From: Spirosoma fluviale
GTDB taxonomy: Bacteria; Bacteroidota; Bacteroidia; Cytophagales; Spirosomataceae
DNA: 64,000 nt
Direction of reading: 5' to 3'
Assembly: GCF_900230225.1 (NCBI RefSeq)
Contig: NZ_OCNH01000002.1
Coordinates: 683,844 to 747,843, forward strand
The translations under genes were made by a program, and so were the position numbers. The notes beneath the pieces are model-generated. The model did not search any database and was not told the DNA's origin. It was given only the letters and a program-made list of their open reading frames with translations. Below are positions 16,478 to 25,204 of this stretch, piece after piece; position 1 is the first letter of the stretch; each line of letters starts with the position of its first letter.

Positions 16478-18202
16478 TTACTTTTTAGCCCCCACCTCTG
16501 CCAATACGTAAGGCGTTAGCGTTTGGGAGCGGGTGGCCGGGTTGAGGAATTCATACGTCAACTGACTGACATGGTAGTACGGAAACACGGCCAGGTGCTT
16601 CACCTGAAAGCCACGCAATTCCAGTGAGTCGGCGTACTCTCCGGTGGTGAATACCTGCTGAGAGCCAGCCTGTAACCGGGCTTTCAGCGATGAATCGGAG
16701 CGGGCGTAGGTGGTAGGTGATTTTACGTAAAATTCGTACGTCCAGAAACTGCCTCCGCCCACACCGGTGCCTGGTTCATACAGGATCGTTGGCCGTTTGG
16801 CCAGTTTTGGGTCATTGTTGACATACTGGGCCGTTGCCATACCGGCCTGATACCGCAGAAAAGTGGGATACAGAAACAGATTCAGTGTTCCCCCTAGCAC
16901 CAGCATAGCCCCCACCATGCGTCCCGACAGAGACAAAAGGGTATTTTGCCGGAAGAGCGTATAAGTCGCCAGCGTCATGATAATGACTAACACCACCGAG
17001 CCAACCAAATTTTCGGGCTGAACGAATACCAGCAACGCAATAGACAGGCCCGCAATCGCTACTCCAATCGCGGTTTGGCCAACGGTCCACCGGCGCAGAT
17101 TCTTGGGGGTGAGGCCAACGAGAAACTGCGCTGTGATAACCGCGAAAAAGGGAAACACAATGTTCATGTAGTGGGGCAACTGAAATCCCGAAAACGAGAA
17201 CAACGCAAACGTGAGCAGGCTAGAACCTAATGATACGTATTCTGGAGAAGTCGCCGGGGATGGGTTGTTTTGCCGTTTGAACAGGTCGCGGATCATCTTC
17301 CCAATGCCGATGTAGAGCGGCAGCGACCAGGGCAAGAAAGCCCACAGCAGTGTATGGACGAAGAAAAATTTATCCCCTTCGCCTTTGATAGGGCCGGTAT
17401 TGAAGAACCGCCCAAACTGGCTATCCCAGAAAAAGAAGCGAACCCCGGAAACCCCCTTTTCTCCGAAAACGACCTTCTCGGGATGGGCGTCGAACTGTTG
17501 ATAGAGGCAGTAAATTTCGGGCAGGGTAAACGCAAACGATAGAGCTACGGCCACATACCAGCGTAGTTTGAGCAACTCCCGCCAGTGACCTGTTAATAGC
17601 CAGTGCAGCACCAGGCCGCCCCCAATGGGAATGAGCACAAAAACCCCTTTAGTCATCAGGGCGCAGCCGGTCAGCAAGGACCCAATGACGAGGTGAAGCC
17701 AGTCTTTACGAACGCCATAATTGCTACCCAGAAACACCCGATAAAAATGGTAAACAGCGCCAATAATAAGCGGCATCAGGAAGGGTTCAGCCCGCACATC
17801 ACTATTGGATAGCACCCCGTGGAAAGCTGTCAGGAGTACCAATGCTGCCAGTTGCGCCACTATTTTGGGGTATGTCAGCCGGGCAAATTTATAGGTGTAC
17901 ACCACACTGCCGAGAAAAAACAACAAGGCCGGAAACTTATACCCAAACGTGTTGATCCCGAATAGTTTGTAACTCACTGCAATGACCCAGAACGGAAAGT
18001 GTGGCTTGTCGAGCCAGTCGCTGCCCACGGCATACAGGTTCACGAAATCGCCGGTTTGGGCCATTTGTTTGGCTATGCAGGCGTAGAGGGCGCCATCGAG
18101 TTCCATGATAGGGGGAAACAAACCCGTAGCATTCAGGAAGACACCAACCGCGACAAAGGCATAAAACCAGCGGTCATCAAAAGAAGGGTAATTGTCAGTC
18201 AT
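16478..18202 (-). CDS. Glycosyltransferase family 39-like (ArnT/PMT-type) membrane protein
   Basis: 574 residues with about ten to twelve hydrophobic segments in the first 450 residues and a soluble C-terminal part. The first loop contains MELDGALYACIAKQMAQTG and then DWLDKPHFPFW, the pattern of ArnT/PMT-type transferases where an acidic residue in the first periplasmic loop is catalytic (the family uses polyprenyl-phosphate sugars). Substrate and acceptor cannot be told from sequence. It lies between the exporter operon and the divergent response regulator; the 224-bp gap to the regulator holds the promoters of both. Confidence 0.8.
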   Translation of the reverse strand: MTDNYPSFDDRWFYAFVAVGVFLNATGLFPPIMELDGALYACIAKQMAQTGDFVNLYAVGSDWLDKPHFPFWVIAVSYKLFGINTFGYKFPALLFFLGSVVYTYKFARLTYPKIVAQLAALVLLTAFHGVLSNSDVRAEPFLMPLIIGAVYHFYRVFLGSNYGVRKDWLHLVIGSLLTGCALMTKGVFVLIPIGGGLVLHWLLTGHWRELLKLRWYVAVALSFAFTLPEIYCLYQQFDAHPEKVVFGEKGVSGVRFFFWDSQFGRFFNTGPIKGEGDKFFFVHTLLWAFLPWSLPLYIGIGKMIRDLFKRQNNPSPATSPEYVSLGSSLLTFALFSFSGFQLPHYMNIVFPFFAVITAQFLVGLTPKNLRRWTVGQTAIGVAIAGLSIALLVFVQPENLVGSVVLVIIMTLATYTLFRQNTLLSLSGRMVGAMLVLGGTLNLFLYPTFLRYQAGMATAQYVNNDPKLAKRPTILYEPGTGVGGGSFWTYEFYVKSPTTYARSDSSLKARLQAGSQQVFTTGEYADSLELRGFQVKHLAVFPYYHVSQLTYEFLNPATRSQTLTPYVLAEVGAKK

Positions 18203-18414
18203 TTGTTCTTCTTACAGAGTCACTAGCGGTCAGGTTATTTGTCGGCGTAAAGAGGGTAAAAGTACCTCTGAAAGACGATTTGCCACCGAATTAGATTACC
18301 AACCATCTACTGACCATACCGACCGCTTAACGACTTTTAACAGGTCAAAGTACGGAAGAAAACCGTAATTCGTTGTTGAATCGGTGCCCTGATGCAACAA
18401 ATCGTTTCGACTTC

Positions 18415-18422
18415 TATCTTTG
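18415..18422 (+). promoter_or_regulatory. Bacteroidota -7 element before the response regulator gene
   Basis: TATCTTTG matches TAnnTTTG exactly and ends four bases before the ATG at 18427. No TTG lies at the right distance upstream. If used, the transcript would have almost no leader. Confidence 0.4.
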
Positions 18423-18426
18423 GTCT

Positions 18427-19797
18427 ATGCAAGATGCTAAACTCTTACTCGTCGATGATGATCCCGACGTATTACTGGCGGCCCGGCTGTTGCTAAAAAG
18501 GCACGTTGGCGCGGTAGACATCGAGAAAAACCCTGAAAAACTGCCTTTTCTCCTCAATAACAACCGCTATGACGCCATCGTGCTCGATATGAATTTCCAG
18601 CGCGATGTGAGCAGTGGTCGGGAGGGGTTTGCGTGGCTCGACCGTATTCTGGACATCGACCCCAAAGCGCGGGTCGTGCTGTTTACGGCCTATGGCGATG
18701 TGGAAATGGCAGTGCGGGCTATCAAAGCCGGAGCCGTCGATTTTGTGCTGAAACCCTGGCAAAACGATAAGTTTCTGGACACCATTCGTGGCGCTGTGAA
18801 TGGAAAAAAAGAAGAGACCGAAGAGCGGGAAGATGCGCAAAAAACGGGTCGGAAAAAGTCGGCTACGGGCGGTACCTCCATCATTGGCAGTGCCATGAGA
18901 CCGGTTTTGGAGACCGTAGAGCAGGTGGCGCCTACGGATGCCAATGTCCTGATTCTGGGTGAGAACGGTACGGGTAAAGACCTGGTGGCGCGCGCTATTC
19001 ACGAAAACTCCCACCGGAAAGATAAGCCCTTCGTGAGTGTGGATGTGGGGGCGTTGACCGAAAGCCTGTTCGAGAGTGAGTTGTTCGGTCACGTGAAAGG
19101 TGCCTTTACCGATGCCCGTGACGACCGCGCCGGACGATTTGAAGAAGCCAATGGCGGCACTATATTTCTGGACGAAATCGGGAATCTCACGCCTTCGCAG
19201 CAAGCCCGTTTGCTAACGGTGCTGCAACAGCGGCAGGTAACCCGCGTAGGTTCCAACAAAGCCCGTTCGCTGGATGTACGGCTCATTTGCGCGACCAACG
19301 CTGATTTGAACGAGCGGGTAGCCGAGCGCGGTTTCCGGCAGGATTTGCTCTATCGCATCAATACCATTGAACTACATTTGCCACCCCTGCGCGAGCGGCC
19401 TTCTGATATTGGCCCCTTAGCCGAGTTCTTCCTGAAAAAATACGCGAAACAGTATAATCGGTCGGTAACGGGCCTAAGTCCGGCGTTGCTGGCTGACATG
19501 AAGCAATACCGCTGGCCGGGGAATGTTCGGGAGTTGCAACATGCGGTGGAGCGGGCGGTTATTCTGGCACGGCCGGAATTGGCATCGGGCACGCTACTTG
19601 AGCCGGGAAATTTCGTGTTTCGGAAAGATGGTAATGCGGCTTCCCCCGTCAATGAAACCCTGCAACTGGAAGATATGGAGCGGCAACTGATTCAGCAGGC
19701 GATGCAAAAACACCGGGGCAGCATTACCGACGTGGCGCGGGAGTTGGGCGTATCGCGGCAGGCGCTGTACCGGCGGCTGGAGAAGTTTGGACTTTAG
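18427..19797 (+). CDS. Sigma54-dependent response regulator (NtrC type)
   Basis: 456 residues from the ATG at 18427; an in-frame TTG at 18373 lies upstream of the -7 element and is less likely. A receiver domain comes first (acidic pocket DDD at 10-12, phospho-Asp54 in IVLDMNFQ, Lys in VLKPWQ), then an AAA+ domain with Walker A GENGTGKD near 178, the sigma54-contacting loop as GAFTDA instead of GAFTGA, Walker B GGTIFLDEIG and the arginine finger region LRERPSDI, and finally a Fis-type HTH (ARELGVSRQALYRRLEKF). It most likely pairs with the kinase at 22279-23646 and may control the exporter operon. The GAFTDA variant is common in Bacteroidota members. Confidence 0.93.
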   Translation: MQDAKLLLVDDDPDVLLAARLLLKRHVGAVDIEKNPEKLPFLLNNNRYDAIVLDMNFQRDVSSGREGFAWLDRILDIDPKARVVLFTAYGDVEMAVRAIKAGAVDFVLKPWQNDKFLDTIRGAVNGKKEETEEREDAQKTGRKKSATGGTSIIGSAMRPVLETVEQVAPTDANVLILGENGTGKDLVARAIHENSHRKDKPFVSVDVGALTESLFESELFGHVKGAFTDARDDRAGRFEEANGGTIFLDEIGNLTPSQQARLLTVLQQRQVTRVGSNKARSLDVRLICATNADLNERVAERGFRQDLLYRINTIELHLPPLRERPSDIGPLAEFFLKKYAKQYNRSVTGLSPALLADMKQYRWPGNVRELQHAVERAVILARPELASGTLLEPGNFVFRKDGNAASPVNETLQLEDMERQLIQQAMQKHRGSITDVARELGVSRQALYRRLEKFGL

Positions 19798-20117
19798 AGG
19801 TCGGATTCAAGATTACCTTTGTTTCGGCTGGTGTGGTATACATCCAGAAAAATAAGAGTAGTGCCATCAATTCGATAAATAACCGCATAGCTGCGTTTGA
19901 AAATGGCCCGTCTGTAAGAGCCGTCCGTAGTTTTCATTACATCGTATTCAACAAAAGCGTATGGATTAAGCGGAATCCGTTCGGCAACGAAATTCATTAA
20001 CGCAGAGGTCAATTGGCGTCCCCGTTTGACCGAAAATTGACCAACGTATTCTTGAATAAGCGCAACTTGTTCCAAAAAGAAATCGGTAAAAATTAACTCC
20101 CAATCCGTTACGTTCAT
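19794..20117 (-). CDS. ParE/RelE-family toxin
   Basis: 107 residues with the ParE-like fold: helices at 10-45 followed by the beta-sheet with YRRAIFKRSYAVIYRIDGTTLIFLDV. In the family the toxin blocks gyrase (ParE) or cuts mRNA at the ribosome (RelE); the sequence alone does not tell which. It overlaps the antitoxin gene by 4 bp and overlaps the convergent response-regulator stop by 4 bp. Confidence 0.8.
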   Translation of the reverse strand: MNVTDWELIFTDFFLEQVALIQEYVGQFSVKRGRQLTSALMNFVAERIPLNPYAFVEYDVMKTTDGSYRRAIFKRSYAVIYRIDGTTLIFLDVYHTSRNKGNLESDL

Positions 20118-20338
20118 AAACCAAGTTTTGCTTTGGCTTCTTCAAATGAGTACCGTGTTCCTTGTTCTGATTTTTGAATACGGTTTACGAGTTCATGGTC
20201 AGTTAAATCTGGTCCCTCGGCAGAAAATGAGTCTGGACGATCAAATTCGATAATATGTTTTTGAGCCAATGCGGTTAAAATAGACATGACGAAATCCTGA
20301 TCTTCATCCGCTAAAATATTCACTTCCACCGTAGTCAT
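20114..20338 (-). CDS. Antitoxin partner of the ParE/RelE-like toxin
   Basis: 74 residues, acidic, directly upstream of and overlapping the toxin gene by ATGA. No classical ribbon-helix-helix is obvious; the end (SFEEAKAKLGL) resembles the C-terminal tail of small antitoxins of the 'addiction module component' type found before Bacteroidota RelE/ParE toxins. Called mainly from context. Confidence 0.65.
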   Translation of the reverse strand: MTTVEVNILADEDQDFVMSILTALAQKHIIEFDRPDSFSAEGPDLTDHELVNRIQKSEQGTRYSFEEAKAKLGL

Positions 20339-20397
20339 ATCGCTGTTTTTTTATGAAATATACTACTTCAGCGCCTTGAATCCAAACGAGTATAGTC

Positions 20398-21138
20398 CTA
20401 AATAATGTGCTTTAACTCCTCCGTAATCGCTTCCTGCGCCAGTTTAACAACCTCGTCGGCGGTGCGGCCAGCGGGTTCAATGCCGGCTAATACCGTCCAC
20501 GACATTTTAGAAAACGATCGGAGTGGAAACATGCCTTTGGGATTAAAATGACCCGTTCCGCGAATGGTAATGGGTACCACAAGGGCAGCCGGTGCCCGCT
20601 TCATCAGCGTCGCCACGCCACCCGTTACAAAGGGACGCATCTGGCCCGACGCCGAGCGGGTACCTTCGGGGAAAATCACTGCCGAAAGGTTCTGTTGCTG
20701 AATGAGCTTTCCTAAACGGGCAATTTCCACAATGGCCTGTTTGGGATCTTTGCGGTCAATGAGGGCCGCGCCACTTTTACGCAGGTTATACGAAACGCCG
20801 GGAATGCCGTGCGCTATCTCGATTTTAGAAACAAACGTGGGCGTATGTGGACGCAGGAACCAGATAATGGGTGAAATGTCGAACATGCTCTGGTGATTGG
20901 CAACAAAAATAATGGGCCGGTCGGTGGGGAGCGTGGTGAGCGGCCGAAAACGGATGGTGCTGCCGGTCAAGTACCAGCCGTAGGCAATGCAGGCATTCAT
21001 CCAGTCGACCGTTTTTTTGTGGGCCGGGCGGCCAAAGAAGTTAAAGGCGGTTGCCTGAGCGACATGAAAAACACACAATACCAATCCGAAATAAAGGAGG
21101 TAAACGCAGCTTAATACGTAATCTAAAACTTTTTTCAT
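20398..21138 (-). CDS. plsC: 1-acyl-sn-glycerol-3-phosphate acyltransferase (PlsC family)
   Basis: 246 residues from the ATG at 21138 (MKKVLDYV); the frame is open to 21159. An N-terminal membrane helix (about 5-25) is followed by the acyltransferase motifs: NHQSMFD with the catalytic His near 78, then the FPEGTRS substrate motif near 153 and VVPITIRG. It adds the second acyl chain to lysophosphatidic acid in the inner membrane. Its neighbour in the opposite direction is an acyl-ACP desaturase, so lipid genes are grouped here. Confidence 0.9.
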   Translation of the reverse strand: MKKVLDYVLSCVYLLYFGLVLCVFHVAQATAFNFFGRPAHKKTVDWMNACIAYGWYLTGSTIRFRPLTTLPTDRPIIFVANHQSMFDISPIIWFLRPHTPTFVSKIEIAHGIPGVSYNLRKSGAALIDRKDPKQAIVEIARLGKLIQQQNLSAVIFPEGTRSASGQMRPFVTGGVATLMKRAPAALVVPITIRGTGHFNPKGMFPLRSFSKMSWTVLAGIEPAGRTADEVVKLAQEAITEELKHII

Positions 21139-21299
21139 AGGGCCTACAGGCGTGAGCAAAGCGGCTAGTATAGCCCAAAAATAACAAGGAGTCGTTTATA
21201 GTCGGGAAGAAAAACGAAAGCGAATCGAAAACATCGACTCTTTTCGCCGAACTTTGCCGAATGTTGGGATAATTTGCCCCCTTTCATTGTTACTTATTC

Positions 21300-22277
21300 A
21301 TGATATTATCTGGCACACGTTTGGACGTAATGCGATTCGTTGGCGAAAAGATCGACGCATCGGTGGATGAATTTCTTAAACCAATCGAAACCAATTGGCA
21401 GCCCGCCGATTTGCTTCCTGATTCCACGAAAGAGTCATTCTTAGACGAAGTCAAATTACTCCGTGAAAGCACCCGCGAGCTCTCCTACGATTACGTAGCC
21501 GTGCTGGTGGGCGATACCATTACGGAAGAAGCTCTGCCAACGTACGAATCGTGGCTGATGGATATGGAAGGCATCGAACAGGGCAGCACGTCGGGCTGGA
21601 CGCGCTGGATTCGTAGCTGGACGGCCGAAGAAAACCGTCACGGCGACCTGCTGAACAAATTTCTGTACCTGTCGGGTCGGGTTAATATGCGGGCTATGGA
21701 AGTATCGACGCAATACCTCATTGCCGATGGTTTCGACATTGGTACCGGCAAAGACCCCTACCGGAACTTCGTCTACACCTCCTTTCAGGAACTGGCTACC
21801 AACGTATCGCACCGCCGGACGGCCACGCTGGCCAAGCAGGCCGGCTGCAACCAGTTGTCGAAAATTTGCGGAGTCATTGCGTCCGACGAAATGCGCCATG
21901 CCAAAGCCTATAAAGATTTTGTGCGGCAGATTTTCGAAGTCGACCCTTCCGAAATGATGCTGGCTTTTGAAGACATGATGCGCAAGAAGATTGTGATGCC
22001 TGCTCACTTCCTCCGCGAAAGTGGGGTGAAAATTGGCGACACGTTCAGCCATTTTTCGGATGCCGCCCAGCGCCTGGGGGTTTACACCACCTATGATTAC
22101 ATCGAAATTGCCGAAGCCCTGCTGGTCGACTGGAAAATAGACGCCATGACGGATCTGAACGATGCCGGACAGCGTGCCCGCGATTATGTGATGGCCTTAC
22201 CGGCCCGTTTGCGTCGGATTGCCGAACGGACCAAGGTGCCTACACTTGAGTATCCATTTAGTTGGATTGCCGGGTAG
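21300..22277 (+). CDS. Acyl-ACP (stearoyl-ACP) desaturase
   Basis: 325 residues. The two di-iron motifs of soluble acyl-ACP desaturases are present: EENRHG at 110-115 and DEMRHA near 197, with the remaining Glu ligands in EE at 76-77 and FQELATNVSHRRT. The enzyme introduces a cis double bond into saturated acyl-ACP using ferredoxin and O2, changing membrane fluidity. The kinase gene starts one base after its stop codon, so they are co-transcribed. Start at the first ATG; another Met at residue 11 is possible. Confidence 0.92.
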   Translation: MILSGTRLDVMRFVGEKIDASVDEFLKPIETNWQPADLLPDSTKESFLDEVKLLRESTRELSYDYVAVLVGDTITEEALPTYESWLMDMEGIEQGSTSGWTRWIRSWTAEENRHGDLLNKFLYLSGRVNMRAMEVSTQYLIADGFDIGTGKDPYRNFVYTSFQELATNVSHRRTATLAKQAGCNQLSKICGVIASDEMRHAKAYKDFVRQIFEVDPSEMMLAFEDMMRKKIVMPAHFLRESGVKIGDTFSHFSDAAQRLGVYTTYDYIEIAEALLVDWKIDAMTDLNDAGQRARDYVMALPARLRRIAERTKVPTLEYPFSWIAG

Positions 22278-22278
22278 T

Positions 22279-23646
22279 ATGAATCGATTCGCCCTCGGTA
22301 TAGGCTGGCGTATCGTCGGCATTGTTGGCCTTACCGGGGCGATCACCTATTTTTATCTTCAGCAGGCGGCCGGGATATTGCTCTTTCCCTTTTTCATTGC
22401 CCACATCGTCTTATCGGTCAATCTGTACCGATATGTAACGAGTGTAAACCGCAAGCTGACGCGTTTCCTAGAGTCGGTTCGCTACTCCGATTTCGCCGTT
22501 GCTTTTCGCGCCGACAGCAACCTCGGGCCGTCTTTTCACGAATTGAACGACCAGTTCAACGAAGTGCTGGATGCCTTTCGGCAGGCGCGGGCCGAGAAAG
22601 AAGCCAACCTCCATTACGTCAACACCATTGTTCAGCACGTGAGTGTTGGCCTGCTCACCTTCGATGCCACGGGGCAGGTCGAACTGGTGAACCAAACGGC
22701 CCTGCGGCTGCTGGGTATTTACCGGCTTCGCACCCTAAACGACCTCAAGGCTACCCACCCTGATCTGGCCGATATGCTCCGGGCATCGACAGCTTCATCG
22801 ACGCCCGTATCGTACCAGACCGGTACCGATGGCGAACTGTCGGTTCGTTGCACGGCGGTTCGGCTGCGGGGGCGGCTCGTAACGGTAGCATCCATGCAAA
22901 ATATCCGCTCGGAGTTGCAGCAGCGCGAACTCGATGCCTGGCAAAACCTGACGAAGGTGCTGCGGCACGAGATCATGAACTCCATCACGCCGATTGTGTC
23001 GCTGGCGGGCACCATGCGCGATATTGTTGAAACGGACCTGGTGCCGCTCTCCCTGCCTGAATACAAAGGGCAGCAATCTGCGGCTGAATCGGCCTTTGTG
23101 GCCGAATCCGTCAACGACCTGCGCGACGCCCTGACCACGATTGAACAGCGAGGGGCGGGCATTATGCAGTTTGTGGATGCGTACCGGCATTTTACGACCA
23201 TTCCACAACCCATTATGGCCGATGTACCGGTCGACCAGCTCGTTCGTAATGTAGCGCATTTGATGCAGGCCGACGCGCATAAGCACCAGGTAGCTATCTC
23301 GGTATCGTCGCCCAATCTGGCTATCCGGGCCGATGCTGCCCAGATCGAAATGGTGCTGCTGAACCTGATAAAGAATGCCGTTGAGAGCCTGGGAAAAACC
23401 CCTAATCCAACCATCCGGATCGAAGCCGAAGCCGTGGGGCCACGCGTTGTTATCCGCGTGACCGACAATGGTGCCGGTATTGAACCCGAAGCGCTGGAGC
23501 AGATTTTCATCCCCTTCTATACGACCAAGAAAACCGGCTCGGGCATCGGGCTGAGTCTTTCCCGCCAGATCATGCAGCTCCATAACGGCCAGCTCACCGC
23601 CCACTCCCAGCCCGGCGAGGGCAGCACGTTTAGTCTGGTGTTTTGA
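22279..23646 (+). CDS. Membrane sensor histidine kinase, NtrY-like, partner of the sigma54 regulator
   Basis: 455 residues from the ATG at 22279. Two membrane helices (about 8-28 and 32-50) are followed by a linker, a PAS-like domain (about 115-200), a dimerisation helix with LRHEIMNSITPI in which His230 is the phospho-acceptor, and a HATPase domain (NLIKNAVESL, DNGAGI, TTKKTGSGIGLSLSRQI). The HEIMNSITPI box is the form seen in kinases that serve NtrC-type regulators in Bacteroidota. Its last ~43 bases (23626-23668, partly past the stop) recur exactly at 25140-25182, and a diverged version is at 24349-24450. Confidence 0.9.
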   Translation: MNRFALGIGWRIVGIVGLTGAITYFYLQQAAGILLFPFFIAHIVLSVNLYRYVTSVNRKLTRFLESVRYSDFAVAFRADSNLGPSFHELNDQFNEVLDAFRQARAEKEANLHYVNTIVQHVSVGLLTFDATGQVELVNQTALRLLGIYRLRTLNDLKATHPDLADMLRASTASSTPVSYQTGTDGELSVRCTAVRLRGRLVTVASMQNIRSELQQRELDAWQNLTKVLRHEIMNSITPIVSLAGTMRDIVETDLVPLSLPEYKGQQSAAESAFVAESVNDLRDALTTIEQRGAGIMQFVDAYRHFTTIPQPIMADVPVDQLVRNVAHLMQADAHKHQVAISVSSPNLAIRADAAQIEMVLLNLIKNAVESLGKTPNPTIRIEAEAVGPRVVIRVTDNGAGIEPEALEQIFIPFYTTKKTGSGIGLSLSRQIMQLHNGQLTAHSQPGEGSTFSLVF

Positions 23647-23682
23647 AGAAATTCGTTATACTTACAGACTAAAACTATTAAT

Positions 23683-23991
23683 ATGATTAATGCCGTCTTA
23701 GCGAATAAACTACCCGTAGTGACTCAAATTCTGCGGGAGAATGGCGTCAAAAGGGCGTATGCATTTGGATCGGTTTGCACTGACCAGTTCAACGAAGCCA
23801 GTGATATCGACTTATTGATTGCGTTCGACGATACCCTCGATCCTATACAGTATGGTGATAATTACTTTACGATTGCCCATGCCTTGGAGAGCGCGTTAAA
23901 GCGTTCGGTCGATTTGGTGACGGAGCGGTCGTTGAAAAATCCATACTTCATTGCCATGCTTGAGCGGACAAAAACAGCTATTTATGAATGA
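23683..23991 (+). CDS. mntA: MntA-like nucleotidyltransferase antitoxin (MNT domain)
   Basis: 102 residues. The minimal nucleotidyltransferase motif GSX10DXD is exact: Gly29-Ser30, Asp41 and Asp43, with a third Asp at 77 (SVDLV). In the characterised MntA/HepT pairs this protein AMPylates the HEPN toxin on a tyrosine and so silences it. The downstream gene is that HEPN partner, overlapping by 8 bp. It begins 15 bases after the repeated kinase-end sequence. Confidence 0.9.
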   Translation: MINAVLANKLPVVTQILRENGVKRAYAFGSVCTDQFNEASDIDLLIAFDDTLDPIQYGDNYFTIAHALESALKRSVDLVTERSLKNPYFIAMLERTKTAIYE

Positions 23992-24322
23992 GGATGTACG
24001 AAAGTGGTTGGTAGATATTCTGGAAGCGATTGACCACATAGATGTTCATTTAGGCGGCCAACGGGACTTTACGATCTATCAGAACAGCATAACCATTCAA
24101 CGTGCCGTTGAACGAGAAATTGAAATTATCGGAGAAGCGACAAATCGAATTTTAAAAGTAAACGATTCAATTGCTATCTCGAACGCTCGGCGAATCGTTG
24201 ATTTGCGAAATCGTGTTATTCATGCGTATGATGCTGTGGATGAAGTAATCGTGTGGAGCGTTGTCATCAAAAGTCTTCCGTTATTGAAGCAAGAGATTGA
24301 ACACCTTTTGGCCGAAAAATAA
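23984..24322 (+). CDS. hepT: HepT-like HEPN toxin ribonuclease (DUF86)
   Basis: 112 residues from the ATG at 23984 (MNEDVRKW), which overlaps the MNT stop. The HEPN active-site motif RX4HXY is exact: Arg75, His80, Tyr82 in LRNRVIHAY. In known pairs Arg/His cut RNA and the tyrosine is the residue modified by the MNT partner, so both toxin and control appear intact. Confidence 0.9.
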   Translation: MNEDVRKWLVDILEAIDHIDVHLGGQRDFTIYQNSITIQRAVEREIEIIGEATNRILKVNDSIAISNARRIVDLRNRVIHAYDAVDEVIVWSVVIKSLPLLKQEIEHLLAEK

Positions 24323-24348
24323 AGGTTTTCCTCTATAGATTATTAGAA

Positions 24349-24450
24349 CTGGCAAGGAAACCGTTTCGAGCGTCGCGCTGAGCCTGTCGCGCCAGCTCAC
24401 CGCCGACTCCAAACCCGGCGAGGGCAGCACGTTTAGTCTGGTATTTTGAG
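24349..24450 (+). pseudogene. Diverged partial copy of the kinase 3' end
   Basis: This stretch aligns with 23526-23646 of the kinase gene. It still reads in frame (ALSLSRQLTADS..PGEGSTFSLVF then stop) but has many substitutions and lacks 24 bases, so the frame is kept. It sits between the MNT/HEPN and DUF433/DUF5615 cassettes with no start or upstream part. Best seen as a relic left by insertion or recombination at the kinase 3' end. Confidence 0.75.
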
Positions 24451-24507
24451 TTGTCTACTTTACATAGCTGCCACCAACAGCACATAGAGAATAAAATGTT
24501 GTAGCTT

Positions 24508-24533
24508 CGTTAAAACGTTTGTGTGACATGGAA
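24508..24533 (+). promoter_or_regulatory. Leader shared with jetA
   Basis: CGTTAAAACG at 24508-24517, then 10 bases, then ATGGAA; the same sequence with the same spacing (20 bases from its start to the ATG) stands before jetA at 25185-25210, including the GTGACATGGAA end. TAGCTTCG just upstream (24503-24510) is one base off TAnnTTTG. Confidence 0.5.
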
Positions 24534-24767
24534 AATCTACTTGCTCGCGTAACCCTGAATCCGGCTGTTAGTCAGGGTAAACCAACGCTTCGGAATATGC
24601 GATTCACGGTAGCGCAACTGTTAGAGCTGTTGGCCGCTGGCATGACGAACGAGGAAATTCTGTCCGACTATCCTTATCTGGAAGAAGCCGATATTCATGC
24701 GGCTTTGTTGTATGCTGCCCACATTGCCAATGCTCGAACGATTATTAATCTAACGATTGCCTCCTAA
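24528..24767 (+). CDS. DUF433-family antitoxin
   Basis: 79 residues from the ATG at 24528. The DUF433 pattern is clear: ITLNPxVxxGKPTxxxxR-like start (VTLNPAVSQGKPTLRNMR), then LLAAGMTNEEILSDYPYLEEADIHAAL. The family forms a small winged-helix-like DNA-binding module, usually beside a DUF5615 PIN-like protein, which follows here after 6 bp. Confidence 0.85.
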   Translation: MENLLARVTLNPAVSQGKPTLRNMRFTVAQLLELLAAGMTNEEILSDYPYLEEADIHAALLYAAHIANARTIINLTIAS

Positions 24768-24773
24768 CTGGTC

Positions 24774-25130
24774 GTGCTAAAGTTTATTGTTGATACACAA
24801 TTGCCGCCGATGTTAGCCACCTATCTACGCTGGAAAGGATTTGACGCAATTCATACAACACACTTTCCGGAAGGTCATCTACTACAAGATGCCGAAATTG
24901 GTAGAATTGCTCTTGAAGAGAACCGAATTATCATCACCAAAGATTCAGATTTTCCTGATGCGTTTTTCCTGAAAGGAGCGCCACCCCGCATTGTTTATAT
25001 TCGACTTGGTAACACACGAAACCGCGAATTGACTGCTTTTTTAGAAGCTCGATGGCAAATGATTGAAGAACTGTTGATTCAGGACTCAGGTATGATTGTA
25101 TTAAGTCAGGAGCAAATTATCAGCTATTAG
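24774..25130 (+). CDS. DUF5615 PIN-like toxin
   Basis: 118 residues starting at GTG (24774). Features of the family: N-terminal FIVDTQLPPMLATYL with the first acidic residue, DAIHTTHFPEG, ENRIIITKDSDF with the second acidic pair, and RIVYIRLGN. PIN-like folds cut RNA; activity of DUF5615 is inferred. Forms a pair with the DUF433 gene. Confidence 0.85.
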   Translation: MLKFIVDTQLPPMLATYLRWKGFDAIHTTHFPEGHLLQDAEIGRIALEENRIIITKDSDFPDAFFLKGAPPRIVYIRLGNTRNRELTAFLEARWQMIEELLIQDSGMIVLSQEQIISY

Positions 25131-25182
25131 GCGGGTAGTACGTTTAGTCTGGTGTTTTGAAGAAATTCGTTATACTTACAGA
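25131..25182 (+). repeat. Exact partial copy of kinase 3' end and downstream DNA
   Basis: 25140-25182 (43 bases, starting ACGTTTAGTCTGGTGTTTTG) is identical to 23626-23668, covering the last codons of the kinase, its TGA, and 22 bases beyond. The 9 bases before it are a diverged continuation. It ends immediately before the jetA leader. Confidence 0.9.
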
Positions 25183-25204
25183 AACGTTAAAACGCCAGAG
25201 TGAC

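Noticed and set aside
22719..23604. Two long minus-strand frames
   Set aside because: Antisense to the kinase gene, which has all its motifs in the plus frame.
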